A stretch of DNA of 64,000 bases from Tribonema minus (GCA_017506865.1 JAFCMP010000223.1:248001-312000), one strand, 5' to 3'. Numbered from the stretch's first letter, positions 30,771-43,170 are shown. The notes: generated by a model from the letters alone, not told the origin. A program made the numbers and translations.

Positions 30771-31305
30771 CATGCGCTGCCCAAAAGCGCCGCTGTGTGG
30801 AAGTGGCGCTGAACTGCGCCTAGCACTTTGGTCAGCACATCTGCATGCTGCTCCTGTGTGCGCACTGACTCTACTGAAACTAGTCCGTTCTGCACTTGCT
30901 CGTGCACATAATGTACTTTACATCAATGTGCTTAGTGCGCTGCGAGGCACCTGCGTCCGCAGCTAAATGGATCGCCGCTGCATTGTCCTCCGTAATGCGC
31001 ACCACCCCCTGCTCCGCGCCAAGAAACTCCAGCAGCTGCGCCAAAGGCCGCACCTCCTTGCTAGCGTCGCAAAGCGCCACGTACTCCGCCTCCGTCGAAG
31101 AAAGCGTGACGCAAGGCTGCAGTTTCGAGCGCCAAACTACCGCCGCTCCGCAGAGCAGAAACGCGTAGCCGGTCTGACTGCGCCGCGTAGAGCTGTCGCT
31201 GGCGAACGACGCGTCCGCATAGCCGACCAGCTGCAGCTGCGCTCCCTCCTGCCGCCTGTAGGTGATACCTATGGGGTGGCCCATCAGGTCATGCAGCACG
31301 CGGTT
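30771..31305 (-). pseudogene. Copia RNase H domain
   Basis: The frame contains GYADASFASD, TGYAFLLCGAAVVWRSKLQ, TLSSTEAEYVAL and TKHIDVKY, the standard copia RNase H blocks with acidic catalytic residues (D of YADA, E of STEAEY, D of EDNAA). It follows the RT after a frameshift near 31305. Another one-base shift near 30921 moves the tail into a frame containing TQEQHADVLTKVLG, the typical C-terminal HADxLTK signature, before a stop at about 30771. Confidence 0.85.
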
Positions 31306-32444
31306 GCCTCCATGTGGCACAGCTTGGGCTGCGCCATGTGCCGCTGTAGCTGCGACACCGTAAAGCTGATGTCCGGCCGCGTGCAAGTGGCTATCCACTG
31401 CAGTCCGCCGACCATGCTCTGGCACTCTGCTACCTGAGCTCCCTCCAGCTGCGCTGACTCCTCTGCTGCAATAGCCGTTGTCGCCGCTGGGGTGTCTGCC
31501 GGATGCGCGCCTAGCTGGTGGTGACGCTCCAGCAGCGTGTTGATGTAGTCTGGTTGCGAGACCGTGATGCTGCCGTCGTCGTGGCGCGTGAAGTTGATGC
31601 CGAGGAACCGCGTGGGAAATCCCAGGTCCTTGATGGCGAACTCGCTGGCGATGAGGTCAACGGTCGCCTGCAGCACGCCGCTGTCCGTGCTGCCCGTTGT
31701 GAACACGTCGTCCACGTAGATGACCACGATGACTCTGTTGCTGCAGTTGCGCAGCACGCAAGCGTCCGCCGGTGACTGAACAAAGCCGTGCTCCAGCAGA
31801 AAGTCGATCAGCTTCCTGTGCCAAAGCGCTGGGCTCTGGTGCAAGCCGTAAAGACCCTTGTGCAGCTGCATCACAAGAGGCTCGCCGTCTGCTCCGCGCT
31901 GCACGTAGCCCTCCGGCTGCCGCACGAATGTAGGCTTGTCGATGTCGGCTTGGACGAAGGCATTCATGACGTCGCAGATGTGTAGCTGCCAGCCGTGATG
32001 AGCAGCTAGCGCCACAACAGACCGTAGTGACTTGATGTCTGCGGTGGGCGCGTAGACGTCGTCGAAGTCGATGCCGGGTCGTTGCTGATCGCCCCGCACT
32101 ACTAGCCGCGCCTTGTGACGAACAACCTCGCCTTGCTCGCCGAACTTGGTCTTGAAGACCCAAGTGCAGCCAAGCACTTTGGCGCCCACCTCCACCTCAC
32201 TGCGTGGAATGAGGCTCCAAGTGCCCCTGCCCTGCAGCTCCGCAAACTCGCGATCGCACGCCGCCCGCCACTTGCCACCATCAGTGCCCGAGACAGCCTC
32301 CCTGTACGACTTGGGGTCTGCTGGCACCTGCTCCGCCAAGGCAGCAAATCTCGCGGCAGGCTGAGCCGAATAACCGCGCCCGCTGCGCGTACGCGACGCC
32401 TCAGGTGCTACTCGGGCGCCCTCCCCGGGCTCTGCTGCTTCCAC
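31305..32444 (-). pseudogene. Copia reverse transcriptase
   Basis: A continuous minus-strand frame holds a copia-type RT: WRAACDREFAELQGRGTW near the start, LVVRGDQQRPGIDFDDVYAP, DVMNAFVQADIDKPTFVRQP, GLYGLHQSPALWHRKL and the catalytic VIYVDDVFTTG. Downstream QSMVGGLQWIATCTRPDISF is the connection to RNase H. The frame overlaps the end of the integrase frame by about 37 bp in another register, near a run of gctgca/tgctgc repeats, suggesting a slippage-type frameshift. The enzyme would copy element RNA into cDNA in virus-like particles. Confidence 0.9.
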
Positions 32445-33814
32445 ATCTGCTGCATCTGCTGCTGCGTCTGCTGCATCTGCTGCGTGCGCGCCAGTAGGTT
32501 GAGGCTGCTGCTGTTTCCCTCCCCCACTGATGGCGCGTCAATTGTGGCAGGCGACTCTCCGGGCGTTTCTATGAAGGTGACATTCCTGCTGACCACTACT
32601 TGCCGGGTGCGCTCGTTGTAGATAAGGTATCCTCCGCGAAGAGACTCTGACCAGCCGACCAGCCGCCCGCGCCAGCCCTTGTTGGTCATCTTGCCCTGTT
32701 CGCCTTCCGCGCACACGTACGCATAGGAGCCAAACACCCGTATGTGCTCCAGGTTCGCCACCTTGCCCGTCCACGCCTCGTACGGCGTCTGCCCCCCTAT
32801 GGCTGAATGAGGGCTCCTGTTGATGAGGTAAACTGCCGCCTGCACTGCATGCTCCCATAGAAATAGTGGGAGGGAAGCATGCTGCAGCATGCAGCGGGCC
32901 TTGCTGTTGATTGTGCGCCAAGCCCGCTGCGCGATGCCGTTGGACTCCGGAGTGTACGGCGAAGAGTGGCTGAGCAAGTACCCCGCCGAGCGCGCGTGCT
33001 CCTGAAGATCTGCGCTTAGCCTAATGAACACCTTTGCACAGTCCATGTGCAATTCGTGCATATGCACCGCTGCAGGCGCCAGCACCTCCCCGCGCAGCCG
33101 CTCCACGTCTGCCACCTGGTCACCCTTGTGCCGGTGACAGTAAACTACATGGTACGTAGATACCTCGTCGATGAACACCCGAGCGTAGAGGCTCCTGTTG
33201 CGGCTCTCCACCTCGTAGGACCTGGCCGTGTCCGAGTGCCAAAGCTGTCCTTTGGCAGTAGCACCCTGTGTGGCCTGAGGGGGATGCGGCTGGTGAGCTG
33301 CCTTGCCCAAATGGCAGGTCTCACAAGGCTCCAGCTCCCCAACTGGAAGTTGAACTCCGGTCCCCTCCGTACCTGCAAGCCTCCGCATGTCCGCCGGGTT
33401 GAGGTGTCCCAGCCGCTGATGCCATCGCTGCAGAGAGACCTTCGCTGCATAAGCGGCTGCGCCCTCCTTACCGCCTCCAGCAAGTTGTGCGGCTTTGCTG
33501 TCCAGACGCACCCTGAAGCGGAAAAGGCCTCCGTATGGCTCCAAACGTACCTCCTCGAGAAGTTCTCCCGGCAGAATTAACTTGGAGTGATACTTGCTGA
33601 GAATGACACTGCCGCCATGCTTGGTCAGCAGTGAGGCACTGAGCAGTAACTGTCCTGACCCGGGAATTACTACTGCCTCCCGCACCAGCAGCTGCTCCTC
33701 GCGCCCGTGCTTGACTGGCACCTTGATGTGCAAGTCCGCTACGCCCACCGACACCGTGACTCCCCAGAAGCTGAAGCATGAGCAGTCTTCACCGGGATAC
33801 GATCGGGCCGCCAT
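32408..33814 (-). pseudogene. Copia integrase
   Basis: The frame shows a GAG-pre-integrase zinc-binding HHCC (H of WHQRLGHLN, then CETCHLGK) and a DDE core: D of LWHSDTA, D of HMDCAKVF, and E of SPYTPESNGIAQRAWRTI. After the core come NRSPHSAIGGQTPYEAW and VFGSYAYV, standard in copia integrases. The tail is Gln/Met rich. The first residues (before about 33800) belong to the protease region in another frame, so a frameshift lies there. Catalytic residues are present, but the polyprotein cannot be made as it stands. Confidence 0.9.
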
Positions 33815-34026
33815 GCTGAAACTACTGAGCTCAAGTCGACCCCAAGCTGCAAAGGGTCAATGATGTGCCGGTTTGCTCCACTGTCCACGTAAATGTAGAC
33901 ATCGCCAGACGCCTGCTGCTGCTGAGGCACAGCTGCTGCTAATGCAGTGCCCTTACCCTGCGACTCTCCGACCCGAGCGATGCAAGCCCGTGTAGGATCC
34001 TCGCCGCCTGCCTCTTGCTGACGAGT
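33815..34026 (-). pseudogene. Copia aspartic protease fragment
   Basis: The minus-strand frame contains YIYVDSGANRHI, the copia protease active-site block (DSGA). It then runs off frame into a short Arg-rich tail. It is separated from gag by the inverted-repeat insertion (34027-34447), so gag and pol are no longer continuous. Confidence 0.8.
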
Positions 34027-34447
34027 CGCTCCGCTCATCCGCGACCCTGAAACCCAAAAAGCAACCGAGCACTTATGCTATAGTGAAGTCAGTCAAGACA
34101 CTCAAACTGTTGAAGTTTGACAATGGTAGATTCTTGACCTCACTTAGACGCACCAGAAGAGCTGTTGGTTGTTGAAGTTGAGACGGGTGGAGCCGTGCTA
34201 TTGCACGCTGAGCAGTGATATGACAGTTGAAGTTGGCATGAAGTTGAAGTATGAATATCACCGTTGCAGTACAATATCACATCAGGAACAACATCAACTT
34301 CAACAAGTGAGTAGTCAGCAGATGCCCCTGACATAGGGCTATAGCATGCCATTACCCAACTTCAACACCTGTTCTGCCCTGGAGACTTTACTATAGCATA
34401 AGTGCTCGGTTGCTTTTTGAGTTTCAGGGTCGCGGATGAGCGGAGCG
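34027..34447. mobile_element. Inverted-repeat insertion between gag and protease
   Basis: Arms of 58 bases (34027-34084 and 34390-34447) are reverse complements with one mismatch, around a 305-base loop rich in gttgaagtt/aacttcaac. It carries no coding frame. It resembles a MITE with long inverted ends, but I see no target-site duplication at its borders, so an inverted duplication of retroelement sequence is also possible. It supplies the stop that ends gag at 34424. Confidence 0.75.
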
Positions 34448-35269
34448 GATCGTCGGACGCTGCTGCTTTGCCAAGGACTTCTTTGCCGCAAATGACCCTG
34501 GAGCCGGCTTCTTGCCGGCCTTTTTCTGTTTGCACTCGTAAGCCCAGTGACCTAAGCGCCCGCACCAATGACACGCGCCCTTAACTTGAGGCACGCTGAG
34601 CCTCCTGTCCAGACTCTTGCCTGGAACCTGTGCTGCAAAGGCTGCCGCGCCCTTGCCGGTCCTCGCAGCTGCGACCTCCGCGTCGTAGTGCGCCTTGAGC
34701 TGCCGCTCCGCCTCATCCAAGTCCATGCGTGGCATGCACCGGAGATTAGTAGCCACCATCCGGTAACCTTCCGTGTTGGGGAGACCCCGCAACAAAAGCA
34801 GCAGCAGCTCGCCATCAGCCATTGCTATGCCCAGCGTGGCCAATCTGGACCGCAGGTAGCGCGCGTGACCGAAATACTCCGCCACCGAGCGCTCCCCCAT
34901 CTCCAGAGAGTGCAGCTGGTCCGATATTGCCATGGCCGTACTGACGCTCCTCGGCTCGAAACTCCGCTGCAACGCCCTGAAGGACTCCCTTCCGTGCCTG
35001 TTGTTCCCGTCGCGTAGTAGGATGTAGTGGACGTCAGTCGCCTTGCGGGACACGCAGGCGACCAACGCTGAGTAAATCCTGACGTCCAGCTCGTCGTAGA
35101 CGCGCTGGTTGCTGACCCGCAGCCCAACGTCGAACTGCTCTCCCCATTGCACCATGCATGCCGGGACTCCTTCGCACAGCAGTGCCGACTCGAACGCGTT
35201 GGCGAACATAGGCCAATCCTCCTCCTTGCCGTCGAATAACTGTAGCTTCAGCTTGAGCTTAAGGCTCAT
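34448..35269 (-). pseudogene. Copia gag
   Basis: The frame starts at ATG 35269 (MSLKLKLKLQLFDGKEEDW), the usual opening of UBN2/copia gag proteins, and continues through a helical capsid-like region (LQRSFEPRS, MAISDQLHSLEMGERSVAEY, LLLLLRGLPN). It ends in a CCHC knuckle (CHWCGRLGHWAYEC: C-x2-C-x4-H-x4-C) for RNA packaging. The open frame extends upstream of the ATG but that part is probably leader. The C-terminal ten residues come from the inverted-repeat insertion. Confidence 0.85.
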
Positions 35270-35273
35270 AACC

Positions 35274-35305
35274 GTTGCAATATTGACATCGCGCAAATCA
35301 CCGTG
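35274..35305. repeat. 32-bp direct repeat flanking the copia element, 5' side
   Basis: Exact copy of 30398-30429, located five bases upstream of the gag ATG in element orientation. Confidence 0.85.
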
Positions 35306-35405
35306 TGCATGCTCAAATAAAGCAGAGCCGTGTTTTCGCACAGGTGTCGTGATGACAATCTCGCCCTCACTCCGCGTTAAAGGCGTCATATGGTGCGCAG
35401 TGCTC

Positions 35406-37600
35406 AGTGTCTAGGGTTAGGGTTATGGGACGTGTGTGGGCCCGCAGTCATGTGTGTCGACCTAGCACCACTTTTGATTGTAATCAACACCACTGCGAAG
35501 ATTAGGTGAGGGAGAGTCACATGCAGACACGTGTAGTGCGGCTGGCTGATTGCAGTGTTACAGTACTGCATGAAGTTGATGTTGGTGCACGCTGCCAACC
35601 GAATGGCTGCAGCAACTGAATCTGTCACGGAGCGTAGACGCATACCTGACATTTACCTGAACTTGAACACCTAGCCTGGTCCTAAATACGTTTGGCACAT
35701 CAGGCGCGCATCAGCACATGCCAATGCCATGTTCTTGGCTTCCTGCCATCATGCACGATGTGGTCGTGCCGTTGGACTATACATAGTTCACTTCATGTCA
35801 ACCACATCTGGTCGAAGTACGAGTTCACGTCCGACGATGACGCCAGCGGTTGAGAAAACATTCCAGAGTGTCTGCATGCATTGATGATACCAGATACAGA
35901 TGCTTCATGCAGCAAACAATCCACAAAAACTCTGCCATACTGTTGCGCTCATGTGCAAGCATCAGCACCGCACAGGCATGAGTGCAGCGACGAGACTGTA
36001 CCACGTATAGGGCTGAGGCACGCATGGGCTGAGCCCAAAAGAAGAGGTCTGAAACACACGCGAATCGCTGTACATGAACACTGCACCACATACCTGCATC
36101 GCCTCGCTGCTGAAATGTTGTTTTGTCATGGGCGTCGACTCCATGGGGCGCTTATTCACCCTACGAAGTGCGGAAGGTACACAGGTGGCAATAATGATTG
36201 CGTCAATAGTGTGAACACAAATTGCTGTTTCAATAGAAATAATGGTCTCCTCATTCACAGAACAAGAGCTACACGGCAGTGAGACCACGCCTTGCATCTT
36301 TGTTGCGTATAAGTTCGTGCGCAGCAGTTGGCAGCTCTTTGCACTTGGTCAAGGTCGCATGTACATCATCAAGGAAAACAGAGTCGGCAGCAGCAGCCAA
36401 ATCAGTTGCTTTGCAAAATTTGTCCGACACACATTTGACGTGCATCGTGAGAACGCAGCCCAGTGTGCAAGGGTATGGGATTGAAAGAACCGGTAAACGA
36501 GGTTGGATCAGGAGATACCTGCTCTGGCGGCTGGTTGACTTGGCAGAAGCGACCATAGCAGAAATTCATGCCAGTGCAGCAGCATGACATCTCGTATCAT
36601 GGCTGCTTCACAGCCTAATCGCCGCCATGCCCCAATACTTTTTATCTGGCGCGATCTTTGTCATGGAACTGATAAGCCTTGAAACGGGGCAGAGGTGGTG
36701 AAGCCACCGGTCAAGAATGTTTGGCGGCTGAATGAGTTTGAAAGCGTGCGCCATCGTTGAGTGCACAGCCTTCTGCACATAGATCGATCCTTTGCACGAA
36801 CTTCAGGTTTTGAACTTTAGGCTTGAAGTTCGGTTGTGCAGTTTCAAAAGGTGGCGAGCGCCGCGCCGCCCCGCATTCATGCAGGAGCGCTGTGCCGCTG
36901 GAAGGATTTTTGCAGACTGTGCCGCTGGCTCTGGTGGCTGATCGACACATGTATCTGGACCGAGCAAAGGTACGTGAGGAAGCTCGGCAGCGGCGTGCGT
37001 GCAGGTGCTCGTTGTTTTCAGAATCGCAAAACTGCATTTTGAAGAAAGCATGGCAGCGTGCAGGTGCTCCTGAGCGATAATGAGCATATTCGAAGCTGAG
37101 TGGATCTGCAACAGCTGCCGCTTTCATCTAAGTCGCCTGTGTTATTACTCACACTTTGCAGTGCATGCTACAGAAGGCCCGTTTTTTTGTGTGTGGCCTA
37201 ATCTAGTTCACCCTGTTGAGCTGTAAACACGCGGGTGGAACTTGTGATCATTTACATTTTGATGGCAGTGGCTACATTATGCACCTGAAAATGGTTGATG
37301 CTCAGATATAGAACCACACCTAGAAGTAGACAGTTGACGATTTCATGGAGAATCTGATGTGTCATGACTCGATGCCCCGTGCCATATCACTTTATCTCGT
37401 AGATCTCCATCTCAACGTTGTCATGCTCTTTTGATGTAACCTTGTCTGAGCGGGAAGAGATTGCCAGTGCATTCAAACATGCTGGTTCCTGTACTGCCGT
37501 TGCGCATGCGCGCAGTCATGTGCCTCACGTTGTCGTCGGCACTGTTCCTCTTGCTTTGGAGGCATCGCTACCATCACGCCAGGCAATCTGTGTCACTGGT
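35406..37600. other. Unassigned 2.2-kb stretch
   Basis: No supported gene. A two-unit telomere-like tagggttagggtt occurs at about 35412. Short open frames on both strands at 35.8-37.1 kb show no recognisable domain. Confidence 0.45.
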
Positions 37601-37613
37601 ACTACATGTCAGG

Positions 37614-40610
37614 GTCTGCACTGGCGAGAGCTGATGAGCTATGAGCACTCCATGTCCTTATCGGCTGTCGACCTAGCTCTAGCCGAGCTGCATCAAGCTG
37701 CAACGCCTTCAATTGCCAGTGCTCACTGCCAGCACCGCTCGCCCTGTCCGCAGGTTGAGCCGGGCCACGCGTGCAGTTCCTGGAGCGTGTTACCTGCGCG
37801 CTCTTGTCAGCCACACTCATGGGGATGCCAGCCGGCCCACCATCAGCCCCAAGGTATGTATGTACCTCCAGTTGTGAAGCGTTAACCTCATCACACACCT
37901 TAGCTGTTGGTGCAATATTGTCACATATGTGACTTTGCGCTGCGATCTACCTCTGCGCATTGTAACATGCCGACCGCCACATCATTCTTGCCAGGCGCAG
38001 TTGTGAGCCACACAGTAGCGATGTTTGCAATGCAATATGCCTGCATATAGTCTTGTAACATGGCCAGTTGCAACAGCGTTTTTGCCCACCTCAACTGTGC
38101 GCAAGCGCGTTTGTTGAAGTTTGCACTGCAACTTCATAATGCACAATTGCCAGATCATGAGGTGCATGCACGCGCGCCTTCAGTCAACGCTGACTCAAGC
38201 GCTCATTGCTGCATCGCAACCTCAGCGCGGCCATTGAAGGCCTGCGCGCAGAAACCGGGCTGCTCTTCATAGGGGCAAAGGCAGTGCTCGTCGTCAATGC
38301 CCGCCACTACTTCCTACCCGATTTCTTGCAGGTGATTGTGAAGTTTGTGTGCTTTTTGGCTGGGACTTGATGTGACCAACTGCCTTTTGCAATCACAAGC
38401 TGTGTATACAAGGTGTATACATGCCTGCAGAGATGGTGCGCTTCAGATTGTACATCAACCGCGTCTTACAACTACACACTGTGTGCATATGGTGATTTAT
38501 GCCTGAGAATATGGTGCGCTTCAGTTTGCATGGCGCACGCTGCTAGCGTACGCGGCTTCGCTGAGGGCTACTTTGTACACAAAGTGCATATTTTCGATGT
38601 CATACTTGGAAGTATGGTTCTCAATGCACAATGCGCCTGCATGGGGTACACGAATGCTGTTGTGTACTGCAAGTGCTGTTGGACCTATTGTTTCGCACAA
38701 CAGCCTGCGCGACACGCCGTAAAGTCGTACCTCAAGACATAGTGGTATGCTTTATGAATACTTGTAGCTTGACATTGAAACAAAGCATAAGAATAATGGT
38801 GCATCTGAGAGCGACGTGGCAGAGGCAACGTGGCCATGCAGCAGCGCTCCTCGCTTTCAATCATCCCGACCGCTGTGCGATCGTCTGCGCCCATGAGCCC
38901 AACCACGGCATTGCTGCGCTGCTACTGTTACCTGTATGCCCCTGTGTGCAGAGGACCATTATGTACGTTTGACGTGGCGCCCGGCGGCATGAGCTACTAG
39001 TGGGGAAAGGTGTGCTTGTGCAGAAGCATCAGAGGTTCAAGGTGCGCAAAACAGTCATGCCAACCTTCACTTCAGATACTATAACGAAGTGGATGATATC
39101 ACGAGTATCCCCCAAACCTTCAAGTTAGTGGCACCTTGTTTATCTGTGCGCAGTAATTAGTTGGCACACGCGCTGCCTAGGATGTGACACCATCGCGTCA
39201 CAGTGGAGATTGAGCATGTCCACATCCTTTGCAGAAGCAGCCAAAGCTAATCTTTTCTAGGCAATTAAATAGACCTTGCCACTGGGTGATAACTGCATGC
39301 GAGGAGTGAGCATTTGAGGAGTCATGAAGCGGGCCGCGTTTACATGCCTAACCCTAATTTTGAGCAGACAACAGGGTTGAGGTTGGTGCACGTGTGAGAT
39401 TGGTGTGTAGTTGTGATAATGTCTTTTATTGTTCAAATATAATTTTCTTATTTCTCTCTTTATCATAAATGCTTTTATTTCTTACAAACTAGGGAATATT
39501 TGCCAATTTGGTTTTTTGTTTATGTTTGAGTGCAAACCTGTAAAAAAAACTAATATCAAAGTACCAAAAACCAAAACAAGTAATTTTTACAACTGAAATT
39601 TATAAATAAATTATGAATATTCCCGCCACTGAGCATTACAACCATGTTTGTTGTCAAATTATAATCAAGTCATGCCGCCCAACAGATAATCTAAACAGAT
39701 TATTTTTGAAATATTCTTGAAGTACCAAATGCCCCCCCCCCCCTCGGCCCCCTTCGCAGGACGCTGGCGTTGGCGAACCCCATGGCCGGCTTATCGCCAA
39801 GTTCAACATCACCATCATTGGCAAGGACAACGCGGATGCCATCACCAGCTACGGCCAGGGCCCCGTATGGTGTGTTGTATGGTGTGTTGCATGGCGCGGC
39901 GAGGTGAAAGTGCAACCACCCGCGGCCTGGACGTAGGTAACCCCTGCTGACATATGCTTTGAACAGTAGATATGCGTGATACGCCTTTTTTTCATACTGC
40001 AAAGTATGATTCCCTTCTATTGCAAACAGAAACGTACTCCAGAGTCCGTAAAAGCGCGCGCCTGCTGCGGCGCGGTGTAGCGCACACCATGACCACCCGC
40101 ATCGCGGCCTTTATGTATGTGAGTTTGAATAAATATAGAGTGTTTATGTGTGTGCGTGTGTGCGCGCGCTCTTGGTTGAGTACAGCGAGGGCTACAATAT
40201 AAGAGCGGATCCGTCCTGCCAGCCTTACCACTCTTACTGTGACCGCTCCGATGTCGTGCTGGAGCTCATGTAGGGTTAGATCAAATACCTAATCTAACCT
40301 GAACGCTATCAATAGGGTTTGGAGTTAGTGAGCCAGGATTCAAAGTTGGCAGTGAATTACGCCGTAAGCAAGGTGCGGCTGCCCTGTCATGTGCGTAATA
40401 CCTCAGCGTGCGCATTTCATCATACCTACCATCATGCCTGACCCACTACCTACATACCCCAAAGCTTGCAGCCTCACCGATCATGCTCAATGGGGCCTTG
40501 CACGCGCTGTTGCAGTTTGGCTTCCAGTCCGACCCGCCAATCAATGACATGACCCCCTCCAGTTGTTCAAGTTGAGCTGGAAGACCGCATACGCGCACGA
40601 GCCAGATGAG
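37614..40610 (+). other. Possible multi-exon gene of unknown function
   Basis: Several short open stretches with plausible splice borders lie in series on the plus strand. 37614-37856 starts after cag and ends before gtatgt. About 38229-38331 encodes IEGLRAETGLLFIGAKAVLV before a GTGATT donor. 39762 onward, after a C12 tract and cag, encodes LIAKFNITIIGKDNADAITS. About 40020-40118 includes LLRRGVAHTMTTRIAAFMY before gtgagt. 40464-40610 encodes IMLNGALHALLQFGFQ. I could not join them into one frame or recognise a family, and the last block seems to need a frameshift. They could be remnants of more than one gene. Confidence 0.25.
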
Positions 40611-41239
40611 GTGAGAGGGCCACGCGCTTGAAATGTATGTATGCACTTTCTTCAAAGTGTAATCAACGGTTCTGATGCTTGTAGTGGAGATATCTACTAT
40701 AAAGTAACTTGAAATACAGACGCCAATTGTCAGTGGGTACATGCGCAATGAAGCCTCATGTCAAGACGTTTTGTATGCAACCACCCACGTGTTGGCTTCT
40801 CATGCGTAAATCAAGCGCCATTTGCAGCTGCTCTGCCACACGAAATTGCCCAGTCATATCTGACACAACAAAGCACAGATGGCTGCTTTTTTAGCAGCAA
40901 TATCCAGTGCCATGCCGCACATGCAGTTTGCATGATGAATGTACCATTTTTGCTGCCAGTGCCTCAGCAGGGTAGGCGGTATTGCCTCAGGTGCCCCACC
41001 CTGGGGCCTGCCGAGGTCTATTCTGCAACTCTTGATGCTGCTGCGTGCTGTACCTTCACCCTCACTGGTGGCATGCGCATCCATCCTGACCACGTTGCTA
41101 CACAGCATGGCTTCACACCAGCCGCAGCGTTCGAGTCACTTTTGCCGACTACTCTGATTAAGCCCTGCTTTCCATTCTGTACGCTCTTGCTGCGTGCAGG
41201 CATGCCCATGGTGGCGTCAGCAGTGTCCAGAAGCTAGAA

Positions 41240-42540
41240 CAAGCGTCACCACAGGAGCGCGCCTCGTTAGTAACATTTGTGGCGCTCATGCCAGCTTGGA
41301 GGGTTGCGCGCGTCGCACACTATGAATGAGGACTTTCAGCAAATGTCTCAAGTATTTGAGCCTCTCTGAGTCAATATATCTTTTGTCGTTGCGGACCTGC
41401 ACATGTGCACCACTCATGCTGGCTGATGGACGTTCTTCAAGTAGCTGAGTGGCTGGGCATAGACAGGTAGTGTGAGACACATATTGCCTGTCATACAACG
41501 TCAAGCACATGCTGACACATTATTGACACTAATGTCTTGACACTGAGAGGTTCATATCATGTGGCAATGGGCAACAGGCATCGCATGGTCGGGTGCGCGG
41601 AGTGCATTGCCAGATATGTGATGTCAAGTGCTTGCGTGCACGCCATTTACATCAAGACAATAAAGCACTGCATGCATCACATGTGGTGTAGTGCGTATCA
41701 GCATCTCATGAAGTGCCATGATGTCTCGGCACTGGGCATGGGCACATCTTGTCATGTGGCACTGCTGCCGTGCTCAAGATGTGCAGGCAGGGTATCATGT
41801 GATGTTGCTACGGTGCCAGCACTTAGATCATGGCAGCATCATGTGAAGTCCATGTGATGAGGACATTCAACGCAGAACAGGCAAGTAACCTCTCGGCAGC
41901 TGGGATGGACATCTTTGACAAAATTCATTGAGCAGCATGCATGAGCATTGCGGGCAGAACGCTTTGCACTTCTCAGCGGTCGAATCCGCATACAGAGCAT
42001 TGCTGTGATGTCACGATATCCCCCCCATACTCATCACGTGACTCCCATGTAACATCTCATGATGCCCTGACATCACAGAGCTACATCACTGACACCCCCG
42101 CCTGTCCACCAGTTAGCTGGAACTCTGAAGGTACCCTAGGGCTGTCATTTGTGCAATTTGACGCCGTTGCTGCATTTTGGGACACAACAACAGTGTCTGT
42201 ACGCGCATGCACGCATGGCAGACGAGCACACACTGTGGCACAGACACATCAGCACGAAGGCAGATGCTGCTTTATCCAAACCTGACGGCGCCTGTTCAGC
42301 GCTCGCTCAACTTCTGAATCAGCCCCTGAAATGTAACCCTGAAGATGTCATTGGGCGCAGCGCCACGCTGCCTGTCAGAATGATGTTGCAGTGCAACATC
42401 ATTCAACAATGAGTCTACGTTGCATGCATGGCAGAAACAGCTTTGTCCGGTCAACAGCACATGGCACATGAGACTGCGACCAGCTCAATGACTCAGGCGG
42501 ACATGCTGAAGCCATTTGCCCCCTAGCGGCAGGGGTCGTC
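41240..42540. other. Unassigned stretch rich in catgtgat/atcatgtg words
   Basis: No supported gene. 41530-42080 is dense in tcatgtgatg-type words like those at 28030-28520. Confidence 0.4.
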
Positions 42541-43170
42541 TAGCGACAGGTGCGCTTGAACAGTTGCCCAAGTGCTCTTGCTGTTTTCTCAGAGAAATGG
42601 CGCGCCGTCAGTGCCAGCAGCAGCATCACAATCGAATTTGTGTCAACAGTACTATTACTGAAGCTGTCCACCTTCAGCCTGAGGTGACCTCCTGTTTCTG
42701 ATCGGCTTTAAAACATATAGAGGCATCTCACTCAAGGCTTGAACAGAATGAAAGTTCAAGACCAAGTAAAGACTTGTCGCTCTCAGACTAGCTGCTCTAC
42801 GCGTGCAAAACTCGTGCATCTCAGAAGTGCATGTTTCACCATGTCAGTGATGCACAATTTTCGAGCACCTTTCAAACAACTCGGATCTCACTTTTGCCCT
42901 TTTTTCGTCTGCGACTGCCTGGCGTTGGTCGCACGTGGGTACGCTCCCAGCACTAGGCAGATCATCACAAACTACGCCAACTATCGTTGTGCCTGTCTTT
43001 TGTACTCTGGCCGCAATAAAGCTTCTGGTGTTGATGCTGGCGACAGGCGCTTGAACAGTTGCCCACATGCTGCTGATGCTGCTTCCTGAAACAAACGGCG
43101 CGCCATCAGTGTCAGCAGCAGCAACAAAGTTGAATGTGTCGATAGCATCATAGCTCAAGCTGTCCACGCC
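42541..43170. repeat. Duplicated block upstream of PPR-SMR gene 3
   Basis: About 42541-42672 and 43040-43170 are diverged direct copies sharing gcgcttgaacagttgccca, ggcgcgcc and gaat-tgtgtc. The second copy contains a 107-codon minus-strand frame without recognised domains. The copies may derive from a dispersed element. Confidence 0.55.

Larger units (their letters stand above)
30771..35269 (-). mobile_element. Degenerate Ty1/copia retrotransposon
   Basis: On the minus strand the order is gag, protease, integrase, reverse transcriptase, RNase H. Integrase ahead of reverse transcriptase is diagnostic for Ty1/copia (Pseudoviridae-type) elements. Frames are broken near 33810 (protease/integrase), 32420 (integrase/RT), 31305 (RT/RNase H) and 30921 (within RNase H), and an inverted-repeat insertion separates gag from protease. 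No clear LTRs, primer-binding site or polypurine tract were found. The copy appears inactive. Confidence 0.85.
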
